NCBI GenBank assembly: GCA_025964065.1
Contig: JAOPZO010000347.1
Location: forward strand, 1 to 11,934
Direction: 5' to 3'
Length of the DNA: 11,934 bases
From: Solirubrobacterales bacterium
GTDB taxonomy: Bacteria; Actinomycetota; Thermoleophilia; Solirubrobacterales; Solirubrobacteraceae
Shown: one piece after another, positions 7,073 through 11,934 of the stretch
Layout of the letters: every line of letters starts with the position of its first letter
Numbering within the stretch: the stretch's first letter is position 1
Translations under genes and position numbers: made by a program
Notes under the pieces: model-generated
What the model was told of the DNA's origin: nothing
Database searches by the model: none
Seen by the model: the letters and a program-made list of their open reading frames with translations, nothing else

Positions 7073-7602
7073 GCGCCCTCGACCTGCGGGACTACGTCCG
7101 GGACATCCCGGACTTCCCCAAGCCCGGGATCGTCTTCAAGGACATCACGCCCGTGATGGCCGATGCGGCGGCCTTCGACGCCGCGGTCGTCGCGCTCGCC
7201 GACCAGGCGCGCACCCACGGACGCGTGGACGTCGTCATCGCCGCGGAGGCCCGCGGCTTCCTGCTCGGGCCCGCGGTCGCCCGGGAGCTCGGCGCCGGCT
7301 TCGTGCTGGCCCGCAAGCCGGGCAAGCTGCCGTGGTCGACCGTTCGCGCCGAGTACCTGCTCGAGTACGGGACGGACGCGCTCGAGCTGCACTCCGACGC
7401 GATCACGCAGGGCGCGCGCGTCCTCGTGCACGACGACCTCCTCGCCACGGGCGGCACGGCGCGGGCGCTCTGCTCGCTCGTCGAGCAGCTCGGCGGCACC
7501 GTGCTGGGCTGCTCCTTCCTCATCGAGCTGGCGTTCCTGTCCGGCCGCAGCGCGCTCGATGGCTACGACGTCCACGCGCTGCTGGAGTACGACGCGGAGT
7601 GA
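7069..7602 (+). CDS. apt: Adenine phosphoribosyltransferase
   Basis: Salvages adenine: adenine plus PRPP gives AMP and pyrophosphate, in the cytoplasm. The 177 residues are of normal family length. The opening IPDFPKPGIVFKDITPV is characteristic. AEARGF (59-64) is the pyrophosphate-contacting loop, RKPGKLPW (82-89) the flexible catalytic loop, and VLVHDDLLATGGTA (118-131) the PRPP-binding motif with the Asp122-Asp123 pair. The start ATG 7069 overlaps the preceding stop as ATGA, and its own stop overlaps the next start as GTGA, so it is the coupled fourth gene of the operon. Being cotranscribed with regulators is unusual context, but its enzyme role looks ordinary. Confidence 0.97.
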   Translation: MSALDLRDYVRDIPDFPKPGIVFKDITPVMADAAAFDAAVVALADQARTHGRVDVVIAAEARGFLLGPAVARELGAGFVLARKPGKLPWSTVRAEYLLEYGTDALELHSDAITQGARVLVHDDLLATGGTARALCSLVEQLGGTVLGCSFLIELAFLSGRSALDGYDVHALLEYDAE

Positions 7603-8036
7603 AGCTCGGCAGGGAGCGGGTCCTGCGCGTCGCGCCCGACGAGGTCTGGGCCGTCGTGGGCGACCCGGGGCAGCTCGGGCGCTGGTGGCCACGCGTGGAG
7701 CGCGTCGAGTCGCTCGACGCCGCGGGCTTCACCGAGGTCTACCGCACGAAGGACGGCAAGCCCGTGCGCGCGGACTTCCGCATCGCCGCGCTCGAGGACG
7801 AGCGCGAGCTCCGCGTCGTCCAGCAGCTCGAGGGCACGCCGTTCGCCCGCGTGTTCTCCAAGGCGTCGAAGCGGATCCTGCTCGAGCCGGCCGACGGTGG
7901 CACGAGAGTGCGCCTCGAGCTCGACCAGTCGCCGGCGGGCATGGCCCGCTTCGGCGGCTTCATGGTCAAGGGCGCGATGCGCAAGCAGCTCGACGACGGG
8001 CTCGACGCCCTCGCCCGGCTGCTCGCGCCGGCCTAG
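7599..8036 (+). CDS. SRPBCC (polyketide cyclase/START-like) family protein
   Basis: A 145-residue probable soluble protein with the helix-grip fold that binds small hydrophobic ligands. The N-terminal pattern RVLRVAPDEVWAVVGDPGQLGRWWPRVERVE (residues 7-37) is typical: a first strand, a VW helix, then a D-P...WWP turn. The strand-rich middle (about 45-112) ends in a long C-terminal helix (115-143) with the KGAMRKQLDDGLDALARLL pattern. The GTG start at 7599 overlaps the apt stop as GTGA, with GGAG 11 bases upstream. It is the last gene of the operon and ends 2 bases from the stop of the convergent gene. The ligand and pathway are unknown. Confidence 0.85.
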   Translation: MKLGRERVLRVAPDEVWAVVGDPGQLGRWWPRVERVESLDAAGFTEVYRTKDGKPVRADFRIAALEDERELRVVQQLEGTPFARVFSKASKRILLEPADGGTRVRLELDQSPAGMARFGGFMVKGAMRKQLDDGLDALARLLAPA

Positions 8037-8038
8037 CC

Positions 8039-8971
8039 TCAGCCCAGCTTGATCCCGCCGCGCAGGACGACGCGGCCCGGCGTGTTCAGGTTCTTGTCCG
8101 CCTGCTTCGTCACGACGACGTTGCGGAAGCCGCTCGCCCCCTCGGGAAGCGACTGGATCGCGCCCGCGAGCCGCTTGCTCGTGCGGTCGTAGGCGGCGAA
8201 CCCGAGCGGGAGCGCCTCCTGGCGGGAGTTGTAGAGCCAGACGCCGTAGAGGTCGCTCTGCGGGAGCCCCTCGGCCTGGAGCGCGAGGCCGCCCTCGGAG
8301 ATGAGCGCGAAGCCGAGCGCCTCGCCGCCCTGGCCCGCGGGCGGGTTCAGGTTGATCTGCTGCTGCGGGAAGCCGGCGGCGCCCGCGCCCGTGGTGCCCG
8401 TGGCGCCGTCGGTCGCGGTGGTCGGCGTGCTCGAGGCCTGGCTGGCCGGGTCGTCGTCGCCGCCGCGCACGAGCAGGAGGACGAGGAGGCCGACGACCGC
8501 GCCGACCGCGAGGAGGACGAGCACGCCCCCGAGCCTCGAGGAGCGCTCGTCGCGCTCGCGCGCCGCGGTGCGCTCGTCGAGCGCGTCGAAGGCCTCGGCG
8601 ACCTCGGTGGGCTCCGCGGGGATGTCCGGCAGCGCGTCGCCGCCGATCGGACGGAGCTCCCCGGCGACCCGGCGCGCCCACGCGCGGCCGGGGGCGGAGC
8701 CCTCGAGGAACTCGCGGGTGCGCGCACGCTGGGAGGCGGTCTGCTGCAGCAGGAGGTGGTCGGCGAGCTCGTCCTGGCGCTCGGAGCTGAGCGTCCCGCC
8801 CGTGCCGGGCGCGTCCGCGCCGAGGGCGTCGAGCGCGTCGAGCGCGCGCTCACGGACATTGCCCGCGTCGAGGCGCAGCAGCCCGGCGATGTCCTCGTAG
8901 GTCTTGCCCTGCTTCAGCAGGAGCTGGAGGACGGCCTTCTGGTCTGGGGCGAGCTCGTCGAATGCAGGCAT
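8039..8971 (-). CDS. One-pass membrane protein: sigma-4-like HTH plus RskA-like outer domain
   Basis: A 310-residue protein with a sensor-like order. Residues 6-50 resemble a sigma region 4 helix-turn-helix (QLLLKQGKTYEDIAGLLRLD). Residues 61-108 are helical with alternating charges (DELADHLLLQQTASQRARTR, then APGRAWARRVAGEL), the position an anti-sigma domain would hold. A transmembrane helix lies at 147-168, then a Ser/Thr/Gly-rich linker at 171-200. Residues 215-307 resemble the outer domain of anti-sigma-K RskA: LQAEGLPQSDLYGVWLYNS, then LPLGFAAYD, NVVVTKQ and PGRVVLRG. Topology is inferred as N-terminus inside. ATG 8971 faces the thioesterase gene; a TAGGCT box 9 bases upstream suggests a leaderless start. 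The function is unknown; a membrane-tethered transcription factor or anti-sigma relative fits. Confidence 0.8.
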   Translation of the reverse strand: MPAFDELAPDQKAVLQLLLKQGKTYEDIAGLLRLDAGNVRERALDALDALGADAPGTGGTLSSERQDELADHLLLQQTASQRARTREFLEGSAPGRAWARRVAGELRPIGGDALPDIPAEPTEVAEAFDALDERTAARERDERSSRLGGVLVLLAVGAVVGLLVLLLVRGGDDDPASQASSTPTTATDGATGTTGAGAAGFPQQQINLNPPAGQGGEALGFALISEGGLALQAEGLPQSDLYGVWLYNSRQEALPLGFAAYDRTSKRLAGAIQSLPEGASGFRNVVVTKQADKNLNTPGRVVLRGGIKLG

Positions 8972-8980
8972 CGGCCCGGC

Positions 8981-8986
8981 AGCCTA
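8981..8986 (-). promoter_or_regulatory. Possible -10 box of the HTH-membrane protein gene
   Basis: TAGGCT on the minus strand (8986 down to 8981) ends 9 bases before ATG 8971. It is half of a divergent pair with the box at 9021-9026. No convincing -35 was seen. Confidence 0.4.
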
Positions 8987-9020
8987 ACGAGCCCTTCGGC
9001 GCCGGGGCTGCACCACCTTC

Positions 9021-9026
9021 TAGGGT
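9021..9026 (+). promoter_or_regulatory. Possible -10 box of the thioesterase gene
   Basis: TAGGGT ends 7 bases before ATG 9034, and no Shine-Dalgarno sequence intervenes. The spacing equals that of the TAGCAT box before proS. The -35 region is GC-rich and not recognisable. Confidence 0.45.
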
Positions 9027-9033
9027 CCGGCCC

Positions 9034-9438
9034 ATGGAACCGGAATGGGTCGTCGCCCCCGAGAAGAGCTTCGACGGGCTGTACGGCCTGGAGGTCCTGT
9101 CCGTCACCGACGAGGAGGCGCGCGCGCAGGTCGTCGTCGGCGACCACGTCAAGCAGCCCATGGGGCTCGTGCACGGCGGCGTCTACGCGTCCATCGCCGA
9201 GTCCCTGACCTCGCAGGCGACCGCGCGCGGCGTGATGGGGGACGGCATGAGCGCCCAGGGGCTCTCGAACCAGACGAGCTTCCTGCGCCCGATCTTCGAG
9301 GGGACGATCCACGCGGTCGCCCGGCGGCGGCACCGGGGCCGGACCACCTGGGTGTGGGAGGTCGACATCACCGACGACGCGGGCCGCCTCTGCGCGATGG
9401 TCCGCATGACGATCGCCGTCCGGCCGATCCCGGCGTAG
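9034..9438 (+). CDS. PaaI-type hotdog-fold acyl-CoA thioesterase
   Basis: Probably hydrolyses an acyl- or aryl-CoA thioester in the cytoplasm. At 134 residues it is of normal length for a single hotdog domain. The family core GLVHGGVYASIAES at 44-57 begins the long hotdog helix, with His47, Gly48, Gly49 and the probable catalytic Glu56. SNQTSFLRPIFEGTIHAVAR at 78-97 is the typical following strand pair, with the Asn/Thr and RP positions of PaaI and 1,4-dihydroxy-2-naphthoyl-CoA hydrolase relatives. ATG 9034 was chosen over ATG 8962 because it lies 7 bases after a TAGGGT box and gives the usual N-terminus; the longer form would overlap the divergent gene. It is followed by a hairpin and then the csbD-like gene. 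The substrate is not determinable. Confidence 0.9.
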   Translation: MEPEWVVAPEKSFDGLYGLEVLSVTDEEARAQVVVGDHVKQPMGLVHGGVYASIAESLTSQATARGVMGDGMSAQGLSNQTSFLRPIFEGTIHAVARRRHRGRTTWVWEVDITDDAGRLCAMVRMTIAVRPIPA

Positions 9439-9447
9439 GGAGCGCGC

Positions 9448-9466
9448 CCGGGGGGTAGTTCCCCGG
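9448..9466 (+). terminator. Hairpin between the thioesterase and CsbD genes
   Basis: CCGGGG (9448-9453) pairs with CCCCGG (9461-9466) around a 7-base loop, 9 bases past the thioesterase stop. It has no T-run. It may be a weak terminator, or may lie in the leader of the CsbD gene, whose ribosome site starts 12 bases later. The loop contains GGTAG, faintly like a sigma-B-type -10, but no matching -35 was found. Confidence 0.4.
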
Positions 9467-9477
9467 CGTTCCCGATC

Positions 9478-9483
9478 AAGGAG
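9478..9483 (+). promoter_or_regulatory. Ribosome binding site of the CsbD-family gene
   Basis: AAGGAG, 7 bases before ATG 9491. It is the strongest Shine-Dalgarno match in the window and supports high translation of the small protein. Confidence 0.85.
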
Positions 9484-9490
9484 TCCCCTC

Positions 9491-9664
9491 ATGGGCGATG
9501 GAGCTGCAGACGACGCGAAGGGCCGCCTCAAGGAGGCCGGCGGAGCGCTCACGGGCGACGACGACCTCAAGCGCGAGGGCAAGGTCGACCAGGGCGTCGG
9601 CACCGTCAAGGACAAGGTCGGCGACGCCGGCGACAAGGTGAAGGACGTCCTCGGCAAGGACTGA
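9491..9664 (+). CDS. CsbD-family small stress protein (57 aa)
   Basis: A very small, hydrophilic, probably flexible cytoplasmic protein of 57 residues, easily missed because of its length. The body matches the CsbD pattern: AKGRLKEAGGALTGDDDLKR (9-28), then EGKVDQGVGTVKDK (29-42) and GDKVKDVLGK (47-56), rich in Lys, Asp and Gly with no Cys, Trp or Tyr. CsbD proteins are induced by general stress in many bacteria (sigma-B dependent in Bacillus), but their molecular role is not established. The start is ATG 9491 behind AAGGAG. Its stop codon is the first part of one arm of a large inverted repeat shared with nadE on the other strand. No sigma-B-type promoter could be firmly identified. Confidence 0.93.
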   Translation: MGDGAADDAKGRLKEAGGALTGDDDLKREGKVDQGVGTVKDKVGDAGDKVKDVLGKD

Positions 9665-9727
9665 GCCACCGGCCCCGGCGTCCGGCTGCGCGCCCGCCCA
9701 GGGCTCGCCGGGCGCCGGGGTGGCTCA
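9662..9727. terminator. Bidirectional terminator between the CsbD gene and nadE
   Basis: TGAGCCA (9662-9668) pairs with TGGCTCA (9721-9727), and CCCCGGCG (9673-9680) with CGCCGGGG (9713-9720), giving 15 bp with a 4-base bulge on one side. The 32-base loop can fold further (CGCCCG 9691-9696 with CGGGCG 9709-9714, as an alternative). The outer ends of the two arms are the TGA stop codons of the convergent genes themselves. Confidence 0.75.
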
Positions 9728-11461
9728 CCCGCCGTAGCGGTTGACGATCGGCAGGCGCCGGTCGCGGCCGAAGGCCCGCGGGGTGATCTTGATGCCGGGC
9801 GGCATCTGGCGCCGCTTGTACTCCGCCAGGTCGACGAGCCGGATCACGCGCTCGACGTCCGCCGCCGGGAGGCCCAGCGCGACGAGCTGGTCGCGCCCCA
9901 GGTCCTCCTCGACGTAGCCCTCGAGGATCGGGTCGAGCACGTCGTAGGGCGGCAGCGAGTCGTCGTCGCGCTGCTCGTGGCGGAGCTCCGCGCTCGGCGG
10001 GCGTGTGACGATCTCCTCCGGGACGGGGTTCTGCGGATCGCGGTGCGCGCGGTGCTCGACCAGGCGGTACACGAGCGTCTTCGGCACGTCCTTGATGACC
10101 GCGAACCCGCCCGCGGAGTCGCCGTAGAGCGTGGAGTACCCCGTGCTCATCTCGGACTTGTTGCCGCACGTGAGCACAAGCCAGCCGAACTTGTTCGACA
10201 GGGCCATGAGCAGGTTGCCGCGGATCCGGGCCTGGAGGTTCTCCTCCGTGAGGTCCGCGTCGCGGCTCGCGAACGTCTCCGCCAGCACCGCGTCGAAGGC
10301 GTCCATGGGCTCCGCGATGGGGAGCGTCAGGAGCTCGCAGCCGAGGTTCTCGGCGAGCCGCTCGGCGTCCGAGCGGGTGCCCGCGCTGGAGTAGCGCGAG
10401 GGCATCGTCACGGGCTTCACGCGGTCCGCGCCGAGCGCGTCCACGGCCACGAGCGCCACCAGGGCGGAGTCGATGCCGCCCGAGAGGCCGAAGGTGACCT
10501 GGCCGAAGCCGTTCTTCTCGACGTAGTCGCGGGTGCCGAGCACGAGCGCGGCGTACACCTCGGAGAGCTCCTCGAGCGGCTCGAAGAGCTCGCCGCCGAC
10601 GCGGTGCTCCGGCGACGGCGAGGTGATCGTGGCCCCGGTGCGGATCGGCGGGAGGTGCGTGACGCGCGGGCGCTCCACGCGCAGGGTCGCGCGCGGGCGC
10701 GAGTCCTTCAGCCGCGCGGCGGCGGGGGCGTCCGTGTCCACGTCGCACACGAGGAGGTGCTCGGCCATCTGCGGCGCGCGCGCGATGGGCCGGCCGCGGT
10801 GGTCGAGGACGACGCTCGAGCCGTCGAAGACGAGCTCGTCCTGGCCGCCGACGAGCGCGCAGAACGCCACCGCGCAGAGGGAGTCGCGGGCGCGCTGGGC
10901 GAGCATGCGCTCCCGCTGCATGGCCTTCCCGGCGCTGAACGGCGAGGCGCTGAGGTTGACGACCAGGCGCGCGCCCGCGAGCGCCTCCTCGGTGAGCGGG
11001 GCGCCCGGGACCCAGATGTCCTCGCAGATCGTGATGCCGACGGGCACGCCGTCGACCTCGACGACCATGGGCTCCGTGCCGCTCTGGAAGTAGCGGAGCT
11101 CGTCGAAGACGCCGTAGTTCGGGAGCCGCAGCTTGCGGTAGACCCCGACGACCTCGCCGCCCGAGCAGACGGCCGCGGCGTTGTACACGTCGTCGTCGCG
11201 CTCGGGGAAGCCGATGACGGCGGCGATCCCGTCCGTGAGCGCCGCCAGACGGTCGACGGCCGCGCGCGCGGCCGCGAGGAAGTGCTCCTTGAAGAGCAGG
11301 TCCTCCGGGGGGTAGCCCGTGATCGCGAGCTCGGGGAAGAGGACGAGCTGCGCGCCCGCCTCCTTCGCGGCGGCGATCGCGTCGGCGATCTTCCGCTCGT
11401 TGCCGGGCAGGTCGCCGACGGTGGCGTTGAGCTGGGCGAGGGCGAGGCGCACGCCCGGCAT
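9725..11461 (-). CDS. nadE: Glutamine-dependent NAD(+) synthetase
   Basis: Amidates deamido-NAD to NAD, using ATP and ammonia released from glutamine; the last step of NAD synthesis. The 578 residues hold two domains. The N-terminal nitrilase-type glutaminase (1-about 270) has the triad Glu44 (FPELAITGYPPEDLL), Lys110 (YRKLRLPNYGVFDE) and Cys146 (ITICEDIW). The C-terminal synthetase (about 295-578) has the pyrophosphatase-type ATP loop SGGIDS at 327-332, then NLQARIRGNLLMALSN (408-423) and GNKSEMSTGYSTLYGD (433-448). The protein is of normal length for the ~580-residue bacterial two-domain form, and all key residues are present. ATG 11461 lies 14 bases after the stop of the upstream gene on the same strand, so cotranscription is likely; the ribosome site is weak (only GGA next to the ATG). 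The 3' end falls in the shared terminator. Confidence 0.97.
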   Translation of the reverse strand: MPGVRLALAQLNATVGDLPGNERKIADAIAAAKEAGAQLVLFPELAITGYPPEDLLFKEHFLAAARAAVDRLAALTDGIAAVIGFPERDDDVYNAAAVCSGGEVVGVYRKLRLPNYGVFDELRYFQSGTEPMVVEVDGVPVGITICEDIWVPGAPLTEEALAGARLVVNLSASPFSAGKAMQRERMLAQRARDSLCAVAFCALVGGQDELVFDGSSVVLDHRGRPIARAPQMAEHLLVCDVDTDAPAAARLKDSRPRATLRVERPRVTHLPPIRTGATITSPSPEHRVGGELFEPLEELSEVYAALVLGTRDYVEKNGFGQVTFGLSGGIDSALVALVAVDALGADRVKPVTMPSRYSSAGTRSDAERLAENLGCELLTLPIAEPMDAFDAVLAETFASRDADLTEENLQARIRGNLLMALSNKFGWLVLTCGNKSEMSTGYSTLYGDSAGGFAVIKDVPKTLVYRLVEHRAHRDPQNPVPEEIVTRPPSAELRHEQRDDDSLPPYDVLDPILEGYVEEDLGRDQLVALGLPAADVERVIRLVDLAEYKRRQMPPGIKITPRAFGRDRRLPIVNRYGG

Positions 11462-11475
11462 TCCAGCAGGTGCGC

Positions 11476-11934
11476 CTAGGTGCCGCGGGCGAGCCAGTAC
11501 TCGACGAACGCGGTGAGCGCGGGGTCCGCGGCCGTCTCCGCGCGGAACTGGTGGCGGTAGGCGACCGCCACGATCCCGCCGCGGCCCGGGCCCTCCTGGA
11601 CGATGACGGCCTGCCCGGCGCGGGTGAGCGCCGGGGTCGCCTCGCCGCCCGCGAGCTTCCGGGCGAGCGCGCGCGCCTCCGCGACGCGGCCCCGGCCGGC
11701 GAGGAGGATGACGTTCCCGGCCTTCAGGACCTCGCTCCGCCGGCCGTCCTGCGCCGGGACCTCCATGCCGGGCGGCGGCGCCGTCCGCGTCGTCGATGCG
11801 TCACGGCCGCCGAGCAGCGAGACGACCACCGAGGCGACGAGCGCCGCGCCGAGGACGGCGGCGGCGAGGGTCGTCAGGCGGGCGCTCAGGAGGCGACGGG
11901 GGTCGGGGCGGTCCGCGGCGCCGGGGCGGCACCA
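11476..11934 (-). CDS. Membrane-anchored protein of unknown function (5' end outside window)
   Basis: I do not recognise this protein. The open minus frame continues past GTG 11829 to the right edge, and the upstream codons look coding: a Pro/Arg-rich cytoplasmic stretch, then RRLLSARLTTLAAAVLGAAL leading into a hydrophobic helix ending at SVVVSLLGG. That makes a type II signal anchor, so the true start is probably beyond 11934 and GTG 11829 would cut the anchor. The outer part (about 110 residues) has a short Pro-rich linker and then a small alpha/beta domain with GNVILLAGRG, ARALARKLAGG, AGQAVIVQEG and VAVAYRHQF, ending FVEYWLARGT. The ending and GNV block recall DUF3105-type domains, but the His-rich part of that family is absent, so this is only a hint. 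It probably shares a transcript with nadE, 14 bases downstream. Confidence 0.72.
   Translation of the reverse strand, partial: WCRPGAADRPDPRRLLSARLTTLAAAVLGAALVASVVVSLLGGRDASTTRTAPPPGMEVPAQDGRRSEVLKAGNVILLAGRGRVAEARALARKLAGGEATPALTRAGQAVIVQEGPGRGGIVAVAYRHQFRAETAADPALTAFVEYWLARGT

Noticed and set aside
8962..9033. Upstream ATG that would extend the thioesterase by 24 residues
   Set aside because: The added residues do not resemble the family and the region holds the divergent promoter boxes; ATG 9034 is in a leaderless promoter context.
7163..9208. A 681-codon open frame on the plus strand
   Set aside because: It crosses apt, the SRPBCC gene and the convergent membrane gene in wrong frames; Ser/Arg-rich shadow translation.
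9450..9460. Sigma-B-like GGGTA -10 before the CsbD gene
   Set aside because: No matching -35 (GTTT-like) at the right distance, and the bases lie in the loop of a hairpin; not enough to call a promoter.
9977..11479. A 500-codon open frame on the plus strand
   Set aside because: Antisense to nadE, with an Arg/Val/Glu-rich composition and no recognisable domain.

Overview
The window is a very GC-rich, gene-dense bacterial chromosome segment. Several things point to an actinobacterium, most probably class Thermoleophilia (Solirubrobacter/Conexibacter-like): high third-position GC, the actinobacterial garA(odhI)-ftsR gene pair, an RsiG-like protein, an RskA-like membrane sensor, and several start codons placed for leaderless transcription. 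This placement is inferred; there is no rRNA or other taxonomic marker here. No tRNA, rRNA, CRISPR array, insertion sequence or prophage gene is visible, and no gap without a gene exceeds about 140 bases.

Layout. (1) 1-2261, minus strand: two tandem, diverged paralogs of a secreted clan GH-A-like glycoside hydrolase; the downstream copy runs off the left edge and has no ordinary start codon that fits. (2) 2394-2999, minus: manganese-type superoxide dismutase sodA, followed by a strong hairpin. (3) 3092-5496, plus: proS (prolyl-tRNA synthetase, bacterial type with an editing insertion), then a CDP-alcohol phosphatidyltransferase. (4) 5532-8036, plus: a tightly coupled five-gene operon of an RsiG-like c-di-GMP anti-sigma homolog, a GarA/OdhI-type FHA protein with an N-terminal zinc ribbon, an FtsR-type MerR regulator, apt and a SRPBCC protein. 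The last three junctions are ATGA/ATGA/GTGA overlaps. (5) 8039-8971, minus: a one-pass membrane protein with an N-terminal sigma-region-4-like helix-turn-helix and an RskA-like outer domain. (6) 9034-9664, plus: a PaaI-type hotdog thioesterase and a 57-residue CsbD stress protein. (7) 9725-11934, minus: glutamine-dependent NAD synthetase nadE, preceded by a membrane-anchored unknown protein cut by the right edge.

How the genes work together: most are housekeeping genes (translation, phospholipid synthesis, adenine salvage, NAD synthesis, superoxide and stress protection). The part most worth attention is the operon led by the RsiG-like gene. It places a putative c-di-GMP-reading anti-sigma protein with a one-motif architecture in front of a phospho-switch FHA protein and a cell-cycle-type regulator. 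A second theme is a recurrent TAGNNT box 7-9 bases ahead of four start codons, which suggests leaderless mRNAs from a common promoter class.
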